Below, in pieces: positions 8,734 through 18,327 of a stretch of DNA of 64,000 nucleotides (within the stretch, counting starts at the first letter, position 1; each line of letters opens with the position of its first letter). The notes below the pieces were generated by a model, which did no database searches, was not told where the DNA came from, and saw only the letters and a list, made by a program, of their open reading frames with translations. Source of the stretch: Roseomonas elaeocarpi (lineage in GTDB: Bacteria; Pseudomonadota; Alphaproteobacteria; Acetobacterales; Acetobacteraceae); NCBI RefSeq assembly GCF_042433915.1, contig NZ_JBHLUN010000002.1, forward strand, positions 434,001-498,000, given 5' to 3'. A program made the position numbers and the translations under genes.

Positions 8734-8756
8734 GGGCGTTTCGCCCCGCCTCAGGC
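8728..8756. terminator. Bidirectional hairpin overlapping both convergent stop codons
   Basis: A perfect 8-bp stem, GCCTGAGG pairing with CCTCAGGC, with a 13-base loop. It contains the TGA of the BrkB gene on one arm, and the other arm overlaps the end of the GNAT gene (stop at 8751-8753). The position suggests a shared terminator; no T-tract follows. Confidence 0.45.
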
Positions 8757-9299
8757 GGCCGTGCCGCGGGGCGCCGCACCGGCCCGGGCCGGCGGTCCGT
8801 CCCAGCTGTAGGCGATCTCCTCCAGCGACCAGCCATCGCGTGAAATGGTCTTCCGCAGGCCCGGCCGGCCGCCCATGGCCGCGTAGAACTGCCGGGCCCG
8901 CGCGTTTCCGGCGAAGACCCAGAGGCTGAAGCCCGAGAAGCCCCCTTCTGCCAGCGCGGCGGCGCCCTGCGTCAGCAGGCGGCTTCCCACCCCGCGCCGC
9001 TGGGCGCGCGCGAGCACGTAAAGGCCGTAGATCTCGCCGCCCCCGCCGAGCGCCTCGTCACGCGCCCTGCCCCAGCCCACGAAGCCCAGGATCTCCCCGC
9101 CGGACAGGGCCAGCAGCGCCTCCGCGCCACCTTCCAGGTTGCGCCGCCAGCGCTCGGCGCGCTCCACCGGGTCGAGCGCCGCCAGCGCCGCGTCCGGCAG
9201 GAGCCCCCGGTAGCTTTCCTGCCAGCTGCGGACATGCATGGCGCCCAGCGCCGTTGCGTCCTGCGGCAAGGCGCGGCGGAAGGTGAGATCCCCTGGCAT
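8751..9299 (-). CDS. GNAT-family N-acetyltransferase
   Basis: A 182-residue acetyl-CoA-dependent acyltransferase. Motif A is visible: GGEIYGLYVLARAQRRGVGS (residues 87-106) contains the strand and the R-R-G-V-G pyrophosphate loop (101-105). Motif B follows with FSLWVFAGNARARQFYAAMG (124-143), where the Tyr is the usual general acid. The N-terminal MHVRSWQESYRGLLPD is typical of the RimI-like/AAC(6')-like subgroup. The substrate cannot be predicted. The frame extends 55 residues upstream, but ATG 9299 begins directly before the first beta strand. Convergent with the BrkB gene. Confidence 0.85.
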   Translation of the reverse strand: MPGDLTFRRALPQDATALGAMHVRSWQESYRGLLPDAALAALDPVERAERWRRNLEGGAEALLALSGGEILGFVGWGRARDEALGGGGEIYGLYVLARAQRRGVGSRLLTQGAAALAEGGFSGFSLWVFAGNARARQFYAAMGGRPGLRKTISRDGWSLEEIAYSWDGPPARAGAAPRGTAA

Positions 9300-9432
9300 G
9301 GGTGGAGCGCAGCACGGGCCCGGGCGGGTCGCAAGCGGCGCCGATCTTGGATTGCACCGCAGGAAACGGGGTGCGCCGCCCTGCCCTCGGCTGGTTTCCT
9401 CCCGGCATCCGGACGGGGAGGAGCTTACGGAG

Positions 9433-9906
9433 ATGATGTTCAGGTGCGTGCCGGTCGATACCACGGTGGCCGAACGCTTCAGGCGTGAAGGGCGCGACGA
9501 CCGCGGGGGCGCCCTGCGGCGGATGCGCGCCTCCGGCAGCGGCTTTCCGTGCCGCCACTGCCTGCAACTGGCAACGGAGGGCGAGGAGGTGCTCCTGGGC
9601 TCCTACGACCTGCCGCGGCCGCGTGGCATCTACTGGACGCCCAGCCCGATCTTTCTCCACGCCGGGCCCTGCGAGCGGTTCCGGCAGGATGACGTGCTGG
9701 CACCGGTCGTGCTGCGCAACCCGCTGGTCTCCGTGCGGGCCTACGACGCGGCGGACCAGTGCCTTTACGCGCTGGGCGAGGTTTGCGATGGCGCGATGGC
9801 GGAAGTCCCGCTGTTGCGGGCGCTGCGGCATCCCGACACGGCGTTCGTCAACATCCACACGGCGCGGCCGGGCTGCCTGCTGACCCGGGTGGAAAAGCCC
9901 GGCTGA
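9433..9906 (+). CDS. DUF1203 domain protein
   Basis: A 157-residue soluble protein matching the DUF1203 layout: ASGSGFPCRHCLQLATEGEE (the C-x-x-C pair at residues 41-44), LLGSYDLP, YWTPSPIFLHAGPCERF and a C-terminal FVNIHTARPGCLLTRVE. Conserved Cys and His residues suggest metal or redox chemistry, but no activity is known for the family. Two adjacent ATG codons (9433, 9436) are possible starts; GGGGAGGAG lies about ten bases upstream. Divergent from the GNAT gene, with a 133-bp shared promoter region. Confidence 0.82.
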   Translation: MMFRCVPVDTTVAERFRREGRDDRGGALRRMRASGSGFPCRHCLQLATEGEEVLLGSYDLPRPRGIYWTPSPIFLHAGPCERFRQDDVLAPVVLRNPLVSVRAYDAADQCLYALGEVCDGAMAEVPLLRALRHPDTAFVNIHTARPGCLLTRVEKPG

Positions 9907-10315
9907 GCTTCGGGAGCGCGGCGGCGTTGTGCGGGCAGAACCCGACCCTTCGTGTGCGGGAGGGGCGTTCCTTTCGCCGTGCCGGGCAGCCGGGGAAGCG
10001 GGAACACATCCTGCCCGCAAGCCGGAGCGTCGCGCCAGGTCCACGAGGTCGCGCAGCCTCCGGCGGTCGGCGCATCCTGCCCGGGGGCGCCGTGTCAGGC
10101 CTCGGCATCATGTCCGGCAGCGTCGGTTCCGCGTCCTGCCCAGCCGCGCGGGCGTTGCGCCGCCGGCATGACACCGGCGCGTGGGCTGGCAGCGATGCGG
10201 GGCACTCCCCATTTCGTGTGGGAAGGGGCTACAAGCGCGCCCGGCGCTGCCTCTCCGCCCCCATCGCCCCCCTCAGTCGCCCCCCTCACTCGCCCAGTGC
10301 CGCAGGAAAACGCCC
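9907..10315. other. Intergenic region before prfC
   Basis: A 409-bp GC-rich stretch with no supported gene. The string TCCTGCCC occurs three times (near 10010, 10074 and 10133) at spacings of about 60 bases, and several short G/C palindromes are present, but none forms a convincing terminator or riboswitch. The prfC promoter should be here; I cannot place it. Confidence 0.45.
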
Positions 10316-12013
<1,698 letters not shown>

Positions 12014-12305
12014 GGGAAACCGCCTTCGTGGCGACGGGAACACAGGTCTGGCGCCGCCCTGACACCTCATCGGTGCCGCACCAAGGTCCGGAAAGACCGC
12101 GGCCGTGCTTCCGGACAGGCTGAAGGTGGCCTTTCAGGGCCGCCTCGGGGCGTTTCCGGCGTCCTAAAGGCCGACTCGCTCACGGGTGTGGCATCGACCT
12201 GTGACCGGAAAGCAGCAACGCTCGCGAAGATGTTGAAACGGAGGCGGAAAGCAGCCACCGCGAAGGCTCGAATTGCGTTATGCTCATCAGCCTGAGGAGG
12301 CGATA

Positions 12306-12854
12306 ATGGTGAGGCTTCGGGGTATCCTGGTCTGCGGTGCAGCAAGTCTGCTGCTGTGCGGCATGTCCATGGCGGCGTCGGCCCAGCCGGATGGCTCGGT
12401 GGTCGAGATGACGCGTCCCCGGCTGGAGATGGGGCCGCGCGGCGGCGACCATTCCGGGCAGCTTCGCCGCGGCGAGGCCGGGCTGATGGTGGGCCGCCGT
12501 CCGGGCGACCAGATGGCCAACGGGGCGGAATACGACCCGGGCGAGCCGCTGGCGGCCAGCAGCACCCTCCCCGTGGGCTCCACGGTGCGGATCACCAACC
12601 TCGACAACGGCACCGTGACCATGGTGCAGGTGCAGGACGTGATGCCGCGCGGCATCGACCACCTGATCGACCTGAGCAACGCCAGCGCGCGGCTGATCGG
12701 CATGACCACGGCCGGGGCGCGCGTCGAGGTAGCACCCCTGGCGGTGCCGCAGCCCGACGGCACGATCCGCCTGGGCCAGGGCACCGGTCTCGCCGGCCAG
12801 CGCGCCGTGCCGGTCAACGGCGCGCCGCGCCCGCGGACGGGTGAGCGGGGCTGA
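12306..12854 (+). CDS. Exported RlpA-like double-psi beta-barrel protein
   Basis: A 182-residue protein with a Sec signal peptide (residues 1-27, ending ASAQP). The core at about 70-150 matches the RlpA-like double-psi beta-barrel: GRRPGDQMANGAEYDPGE, ASSTLPVGSTVRITNLDNG, VQVQDVMPRG and a final IDLSNASARLIGMTTAGARV. RlpA proteins bind or cleave denuded septal glycan. Here the usual catalytic Asp position is reached by VQVQD, but there is no SPOR domain, so septal targeting is not supported. The ribosome site GAGGAGG is five bases before ATG 12306. A full dispersed repeat element lies 90 bp after the stop. Confidence 0.8.
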   Translation: MVRLRGILVCGAASLLLCGMSMAASAQPDGSVVEMTRPRLEMGPRGGDHSGQLRRGEAGLMVGRRPGDQMANGAEYDPGEPLAASSTLPVGSTVRITNLDNGTVTMVQVQDVMPRGIDHLIDLSNASARLIGMTTAGARVEVAPLAVPQPDGTIRLGQGTGLAGQRAVPVNGAPRPRTGERG

Positions 12855-12944
12855 AGTTCGCTTTCCCCGGCCGCTTAGCCGGGAGTTTCTCGGATGGCGG
12901 CGGTGCGCTCCTGTTCTGAGGTGGGCTGGTGTCCGTCGTCCCGG

Positions 12945-13209
12945 TGAGGGGAGAAAGAATTCTCCCCCTCCCCGGACCCCTCCCCCTCATCTTTCTTTGA
13001 GACGCTGCCGCGGGAACGTGGCTGACGCTGTGCGCTCCGGCTCATCGAGCCGGAGCGAGGGACGTCGCGGCACGCGCTGACAGGAAGCTCAATTCCTTTT
13101 CAGCAGCATCGGCGGCCGCCGTACCGCGACCACCCGACCACTGCCCAGCGGCAGCGTCCCGAAAAGAGATGAGTGGGGGTTTGGGGGAGAGAATTCCTTC
13201 TCTCCCCCA
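12945..13209. repeat. Dispersed inverted-repeat element, copy B (complete)
   Basis: A 265-bp non-coding element. The left arm begins with a hairpin at 12948-12967 (GGGGAGAA, AGAA loop, TTCTCCCC), then a GGACCCC block, CTCATCTTTC and GACGCTGCCGC. The right arm carries the same blocks in reverse complement and ends in an 11-bp hairpin at 13183-13208 (loop TTCC). In the middle is a perfect 11-bp hairpin at 13033-13057, CGCTCCGGCTC pairing with GAGCCGGAGCG, loop ATC. The arms are inverted repeats of about 65 bp. It lies between two convergent genes. No open frame or transposase is inside. Confidence 0.9.
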
Positions 13210-13242
13210 AGGACAGAGCCGCGCCCGGCTGCCCTGACGGCG

Positions 13243-14475
13243 CTAGGCCCACTCGCCGCGGCGCATCACCGGTTCGGCCGTGCCGTCGGCGCTGATGCCG
13301 TCCACGTCCACCTCGGCCGAGCCGATCATCCAGTCGATATGGATCAGGCTCTTGTTGCCGCCCTGGCGCACGAAGTCCTCGTCGGTGAGGTTCGCGCTGT
13401 CGGTGAAGCAGGTCTTGTAGGCCTGGCCGAGCGCGATGTGGCTGGCGGCGTTCTCGTCGAACAGGGTGTTGAGGAACAGCAGCCCCGAGCGCGAGATCGG
13501 CGAGGAATGCGGCACCAGCGCGACCTCGCCCAGGCGGCGGGAACCTTCGTCGGTGTCGAGGACCTTGCGGAGCACTTCCTCGCCGGTGCGGGCCTGGGCG
13601 TCCACGATGCGGCCGTCCTCGAAGCGCACGGCGATGTCCTGGATCAGCGTGCCGCCGTAGGAGAGCGGCTTGGTGGAGCGGACATGCCCCTCGACCCGCA
13701 GCGCGTGCGGGGTGGTGAAGACTTCCTCGGTCGGGATGTTGGGATTGCAGGTGATGCCGTTGCGGGCGAGCTCCGCCCCGCCCAGCCAGGCATGGCCGTC
13801 GGCCAGCCCGACCTGCAGGTCGGTGCCGGGGCCGCGGAAGCGCAGCGCCGCGTAGCGCTTGCCGTTGAGGTGCCGGGTGCGGCCCTGCAGCGCGGCGTTG
13901 TGGGCGGCCCAGGCGGCGACCGGATCGGCCTCGTCCACGCGGGAGGCGGCGAAGATGGCGTCCCAGAGCTTCGCTTGCGCCTCCTCCGCCGGCAGGTCGG
14001 GGAAGACGGCCTTGGCCCAGGAGGGCGTGGCGTAGGAGGCGATGGTCCAGTTGATCGAGAAGGACACGATCCGCTCCAGCGCCGGCAGGTAGGCCTTCGA
14101 GCGGGCGCGGTTGGCGCGCGCCACCTTGTCCGGGTCCTGCCCGGCCAGGAGGTTCGGGTCCTCGCCGGCGATGGCCAGCCGCGCGGCGTTGCCGGCATAG
14201 GCCTTGCCCATGCCCTCGAAGAGCCAGGGGGTGGAGGTGTCGAAGGCGCCGTCGGGCGCGTGGCGGAAGCGCATCAGCGTCGCTTCCTCGTCGCTGAGAA
14301 GCGTCGTCACGAGCGAAGCGCCGGCGCGGTAGGCGTGTTCGGTGATGCGGCGCACCAGCGGCAGCGCTTCCACCGGGGCGGTCATCAGCAGTTCCTGGCC
14401 CTCACGCAGGCCCAGGCCGACGCGCACGGCGACCTCGGCCAGGCGGTCGAGGCGGCGGTCATGGGGTTCGGTCAT
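13243..14475 (-). CDS. Aminopeptidase, peptidase family M29 (AmpS/AmpT-like)
   Basis: A 410-residue cytoplasmic metallo-aminopeptidase with broad specificity expected. The family pattern is clear: RLDRLAEVAVRVGLGLREGQ at the N-terminus, AGEDPNLLAGQDPDK near residue 105, FSINWTIASYATPSWAK around 145, and the metal-site region from NIPTEEVFTTPHALRVEG to the C-terminal HIALGQAYKTC and SLIHIDWMIGS blocks, which contain the conserved His and Asp ligands. The frame extends further upstream, but ATG 14475 gives the standard length and N-terminus. It is a single gene, convergent with the RlpA-like gene across a dispersed repeat element. Confidence 0.92.
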   Translation of the reverse strand: MTEPHDRRLDRLAEVAVRVGLGLREGQELLMTAPVEALPLVRRITEHAYRAGASLVTTLLSDEEATLMRFRHAPDGAFDTSTPWLFEGMGKAYAGNAARLAIAGEDPNLLAGQDPDKVARANRARSKAYLPALERIVSFSINWTIASYATPSWAKAVFPDLPAEEAQAKLWDAIFAASRVDEADPVAAWAAHNAALQGRTRHLNGKRYAALRFRGPGTDLQVGLADGHAWLGGAELARNGITCNPNIPTEEVFTTPHALRVEGHVRSTKPLSYGGTLIQDIAVRFEDGRIVDAQARTGEEVLRKVLDTDEGSRRLGEVALVPHSSPISRSGLLFLNTLFDENAASHIALGQAYKTCFTDSANLTDEDFVRQGGNKSLIHIDWMIGSAEVDVDGISADGTAEPVMRRGEWA

Positions 14476-15026
14476 CGGGTGGCCCTCCGGTTTGTCGCGA
14501 GTCGTGGTCACCAAAGAGCGCCCCCGCGCGCCGCCCGCAAGTGCGTCGCCCGGCATCCTCCCGCAGGCGTGTAGCGGCGGGTGGCGCCCGGAAGGGTGCA
14601 CAGCGGACAAAGCAGCGGCAGGTTCTGCGTGGATTTCGTGCCACGGCCGGCTGGAAGCGTCGATGCGCCGACGCCAGGCGTTATGGGGTGCAGCGAATCG
14701 GCCTCGCGTCGTGCCAGCATCGGTCACGGCAGCTTGTCTGGACGGGCCCCGCGCCGCGTCGAAACTGTTTGAATTCGCCTCGGCAGGGCCACTACGCTTC
14801 CAGGCTGGGCGCATCCGCTCTTTCGCAATTCGATGCTGTAATTTCTTGTTTCACCCGCTTCGCGAGACGAGGCGGCACACGATCTTCTCTTGTTATTGCA
14901 GCGACCTCCCGCCCGGGCGCATCTGCTTTCCTTAAGACCGGGGTTTGATCAGTCCAGCGACCTTTCACCTTCAGCCGGCAGTTACGACGCATCAGCACCC
15001 CGCCACCACTCACTCGTGAGGTTTCC
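14476..15026. other. Intergenic region upstream of the prkA operon
   Basis: A 551-bp gap between the divergent aminopeptidase and prkA genes. From about 14790 to 14940 it is noticeably richer in A/T than the rest. prkA operons are usually induced by starvation or stress, so a long control region fits. I looked for sigma-54 (GG-N10-GC), EcfG-type (GGAAC-N16/17-GTT) and RpoH-like motifs and found no convincing match. No open frame here has native codon use. Confidence 0.5.
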
Positions 15027-16973
15027 ATGGCTCCGCTCGATGACATCTTCACGCTCCACACCTCGCTGCGCGAAGGCCGCCGCGAAGAAGAGATGAGCCT
15101 GGCCGAGTTCCTGGAAGCCTGCCGCGACGACAGCGGCTGCTACGCCTCGCCGGCCGAACGGATGCTCAAAGCGATCGGCGAGCCGGAAACGGTGGACACC
15201 GCGAAGGACGCGCGCCTGGGGCGCGTGTTCATGAACCGCACCATCCGCGTCTACCCCGCCTTCTCCGAGTTCTACGGCATGGAGGAGACGGTGGAGCGCA
15301 TCGTCGCCTTCTTCCGCCACGCGGCCCAGGGGTTGGAGGAGCGCAAGCAGATCCTCTACCTGCTGGGACCGGTGGGCGGCGGCAAGTCGTCGCTGGGCGA
15401 ACGGCTCAAGGCGCTGATGGAAAGCGAGCCGATCTACGTGCTCAAGGCCGGGCGCGACCTCAGCCCGGTGTTCGAGAGCCCGCTCGGCCTGTTCGACCCC
15501 ACCACCATGGCCGAGGTGCTGGAGCGCCGCTACGGCGTGCCGCGGCGCTACCTGTCGGGGCTGGCCAGCCCCTGGGCGCTGAAGCGGCTGGAAGAGTTCG
15601 GCGGCGACCTGCAGCGCTTCCGGGTGGTGAAGCTCTACCCGTCGCGGCTGAAGCAGATCGCGATCGCCAAGACCGAGCCTGGCGACGACAACAACCAAGA
15701 CATCTCGGCGCTGGTCGGCAAGGTCGACATCCGCAAGCTGGAAATGTTCTCGCAGAACGACCCGGATGCTTATGGTTTTTCCGGCGGGCTGAACCGGGCG
15801 AACCAGGGCCTCCTGGAATTCGTCGAGATGTTCAAGGCGCCGATCAAGATGCTGCACCCGCTTCTCACCGCGACGCAGGAAAGCAACTACCTCGGCACCG
15901 AGAACATCGGCGCGATCCCGTTCAACGGCATCATCCTGGCGCATTCCAACGAGGCGGAGTGGCAGAGCTTCCGCAACAACCGCACCAACGAGGCCTTCCT
16001 GGACCGCGTGAACGTGGTGAAGGTGCCCTACTGCCTGCGGGTGACGGAAGAAACCAGGATCTACGAGAAGCTGATCAGCGGCTCGGCGCTGACGGAAGCG
16101 CCGCTGGCGCCGCACACGCTGGAAATGCTGGCACGCTTCGCGGTGCTGTCGCGCCTCAAGCCCCACGCCAATTCCCGGCCCTTCACCAAGATGCGGGTCT
16201 ACGACGGCGAGAACCTGCGCGAGACCGATCCCAAGGTGAAGACCATGCAGGAATACCGCGACGCCGCCGGCGTGGACGAGGGCATGGACGGGATCTCGAC
16301 CCGTTTCGCCTACAAGGTGCTTTCGGCCACCTTCAACCATGACCCGACCGAGATCGCGGCCGATCCGGTGCACCTGATGTACGTGCTGGAAAACACCATC
16401 AAGCGCGAGCAGTTCCCGGCCGAGGTGGAGCAGAACTACCTCACCACCATCAAGTCGGAGCTGGCCTCGCGCTACGCCGAGTTCATCGGCAACGAGATCC
16501 AGAAGGCCTATCTCGAGAGTTACCACGACTACGGCCAGAACCTGTTCGACCGCTACCTCGACTACGCCGATGCCTGGATCGAGGACCAGGACTTCAAGGA
16601 CCCGGACACGGGGCAGATGATGAACCGCGAGCTGCTGAACGCCGAGCTGACCAAGATCGAGAAGCCGGCAGGCATCGCCAACCCCAAGGACTTCCGCAAC
16701 GAGGTGGTGAAGTTCGCGCTGCGCACGCGGGCGCAGAACGGCGGCCGCAACCCGTCCTGGACCTCCTACGAGAAGATCCGCGACGTGATCGAGAAGCGCA
16801 TGTTCTCCCAGGTCGAGGACCTGCTGCCGGTGATCTCCTTCGGCTCCAAGAAGGACGGCGACACCGAGCGCAAGCACAACGACTTCGTGGAGCGCATGGT
16901 GTCGCGCGGCTATACCGAGCGGCAGGTGCGTCGGCTGGTGGAGTGGTACATGCGCGTCAAGCAGTCGGCCTGA
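15027..16973 (+). CDS. prkA: PrkA family serine protein kinase / AAA protein
   Basis: A 648-residue cytoplasmic protein, the usual PrkA length. The N-terminal AAA domain has Walker A GPVGGGKSS (114-122); the C-terminal part is the PrkA kinase-like domain. In Bacillus and E. coli (YeaG), PrkA is linked to sporulation or to adaptation to nitrogen and carbon starvation; newer work on Bacillus also proposes AAA protease activity. It heads prkA-yeaH-spoVR, with 35 bp to the next gene, an order conserved in many proteobacteria. ATG 15027 is preceded by GTGAGG. Nothing is unusual in the protein itself. Confidence 0.95.
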   Translation: MAPLDDIFTLHTSLREGRREEEMSLAEFLEACRDDSGCYASPAERMLKAIGEPETVDTAKDARLGRVFMNRTIRVYPAFSEFYGMEETVERIVAFFRHAAQGLEERKQILYLLGPVGGGKSSLGERLKALMESEPIYVLKAGRDLSPVFESPLGLFDPTTMAEVLERRYGVPRRYLSGLASPWALKRLEEFGGDLQRFRVVKLYPSRLKQIAIAKTEPGDDNNQDISALVGKVDIRKLEMFSQNDPDAYGFSGGLNRANQGLLEFVEMFKAPIKMLHPLLTATQESNYLGTENIGAIPFNGIILAHSNEAEWQSFRNNRTNEAFLDRVNVVKVPYCLRVTEETRIYEKLISGSALTEAPLAPHTLEMLARFAVLSRLKPHANSRPFTKMRVYDGENLRETDPKVKTMQEYRDAAGVDEGMDGISTRFAYKVLSATFNHDPTEIAADPVHLMYVLENTIKREQFPAEVEQNYLTTIKSELASRYAEFIGNEIQKAYLESYHDYGQNLFDRYLDYADAWIEDQDFKDPDTGQMMNRELLNAELTKIEKPAGIANPKDFRNEVVKFALRTRAQNGGRNPSWTSYEKIRDVIEKRMFSQVEDLLPVISFGSKKDGDTERKHNDFVERMVSRGYTERQVRRLVEWYMRVKQSA

Positions 16974-17008
16974 AGGAAAGGAACACGGGAGAGAGGGGGC
17001 GGCGCGAC

Positions 17009-18313
17009 TTGGACATCATTGATCGGCGGCCCAACCCGCACGGCAAGAACCTGGAGAACCGGCGCCGCGTGCTGTCGCGAGCCCGGTCCGCCGTGGTGCG
17101 CGCGGTGCGCGAGGCGGTGGATGGCGGCACGCTGCGCGAGGTCGGCAAGGAGGGCGAGGTGGTCACCATCCCGGCCGGAACCCTGCATGAGCCGTTCTTC
17201 CACACCACCTTCACCTCCGGCACGCGGGAGCTGGTGCTGGGTGGCAACCGCGAGTTCTCGGTGGGCGACCGCATCAAGCGCCCGCCCGGTGGCGCCGGCG
17301 GCGAGGGCGGCGCCGGCTCGGGGGCCGGAAACGGCGACGGGCAGTCGGAGGACAACTTCCGCTTCGTGCTCAGCCGCGACGAGTTCCTGGAGCTCTTCTT
17401 CGAGGACCTGGAGCTGCCGGACCTGGTGAAGTCGCAGGTGGTGGACACGGAAACCGTGACGCCGATGCGCACCGGCATCAGCACCGACGGCGCCCCTTCC
17501 GCGCTCGACATGGGGCGCACCATGCGCCAGTCGATGGCGCGGCGCATCGGTCTCCGGCGCCCCAAAACCGACGAGATCCGGGCGCTGGAGGCCGAGATCG
17601 AGGCGCTGGAGGGGGCCGGCGGCGACAATGCCGAGCGGTTGAGCATCCTGCGCGAGGAGCTGGCCAACATGCTGCGGCGCCTCGGGCGCATCGCCTGGGT
17701 CGATCCGGTGGACCTGCGCTACCGCCGCTTCAGCCCGGTGCCCAAGCCATCGGCGCGGGCGGTGATGTTCTGCCTCATGGACGTGTCGGGCTCCATGACC
17801 GAGGCGATGAAGGACCTGGCCAAGCGGTTCTTCCTGCTCCTCCACGTCTTCCTGGAGCGGCGCTACCAGCGCGTCGACCTCGTCTTCATCCGCCACACCG
17901 AGCAGGCGGAGGAGGTGGACGAGAAGACCTTCTTCACCGACCCGCGCACCGGTGGCACGGTGGTGTCCTCGGCGCTGGCGGAGCTTCTGCGCATCCAGCG
18001 GGAACGCTACCCGGCGGATGCCTGGAACATCTACGCGGCGCAGGCTTCGGACGGGGACAACTACTCCGGTGATACCGCGCGCACCGTGGGGCTGCTGGAA
18101 GGCGAGATCCTGCCGATCGTGCAGTATTTCGCCTATATCGAGGTCGGCGGCTCCGGCGCGCTGATCCGGGGCGAGAGCGACCTGTGGCGCGGCTACGCCC
18201 CGGTGGCGGAGCGGGTGCCGCAGCTGCAGATGCGGCGCGTGGGCGAGCGGCGCGACATCTTCCCGGTGTTCCGCGACCTGTTCGGCAAGCGGCCCGCCAC
18301 TGCGGCGGGCTGA
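17009..18313 (+). CDS. yeaH: YeaH/YhbH family (DUF444) VWA-like protein
   Basis: A 434-residue soluble protein of the DUF444 family. The N-terminus DIIDRRPNPHGKNLENRRR is the family signature; it is reached from TTG 17009, the only start that gives the normal beginning. A Gly-rich linker at about 93-112 is followed by a helical region and a von Willebrand A-like domain whose metal-binding motif DVSGSM (258-263) is intact. The role is unknown but always tied to PrkA and SpoVR, possibly as a metal-dependent adaptor in stress. Second gene of the prkA operon, 14 bp before spoVR. Confidence 0.93.
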   Translation: MDIIDRRPNPHGKNLENRRRVLSRARSAVVRAVREAVDGGTLREVGKEGEVVTIPAGTLHEPFFHTTFTSGTRELVLGGNREFSVGDRIKRPPGGAGGEGGAGSGAGNGDGQSEDNFRFVLSRDEFLELFFEDLELPDLVKSQVVDTETVTPMRTGISTDGAPSALDMGRTMRQSMARRIGLRRPKTDEIRALEAEIEALEGAGGDNAERLSILREELANMLRRLGRIAWVDPVDLRYRRFSPVPKPSARAVMFCLMDVSGSMTEAMKDLAKRFFLLLHVFLERRYQRVDLVFIRHTEQAEEVDEKTFFTDPRTGGTVVSSALAELLRIQRERYPADAWNIYAAQASDGDNYSGDTARTVGLLEGEILPIVQYFAYIEVGGSGALIRGESDLWRGYAPVAERVPQLQMRRVGERRDIFPVFRDLFGKRPATAAG

Positions 18314-18327
18314 GGGGGAGATCGCCC

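Noticed and set aside
12945..13209. Insertion sequence with transposase
   Set aside because: The element has terminal inverted repeats but is under 300 bp and holds no coding frame; it could be moved only by an enzyme encoded elsewhere. No clear target-site duplication could be found at any copy.
14476..15026. Sigma-54 promoter upstream of prkA
   Set aside because: A TGGCGC...GTGCA pair is present near 14582, but the GG-to-GC spacing is 13, not 10.
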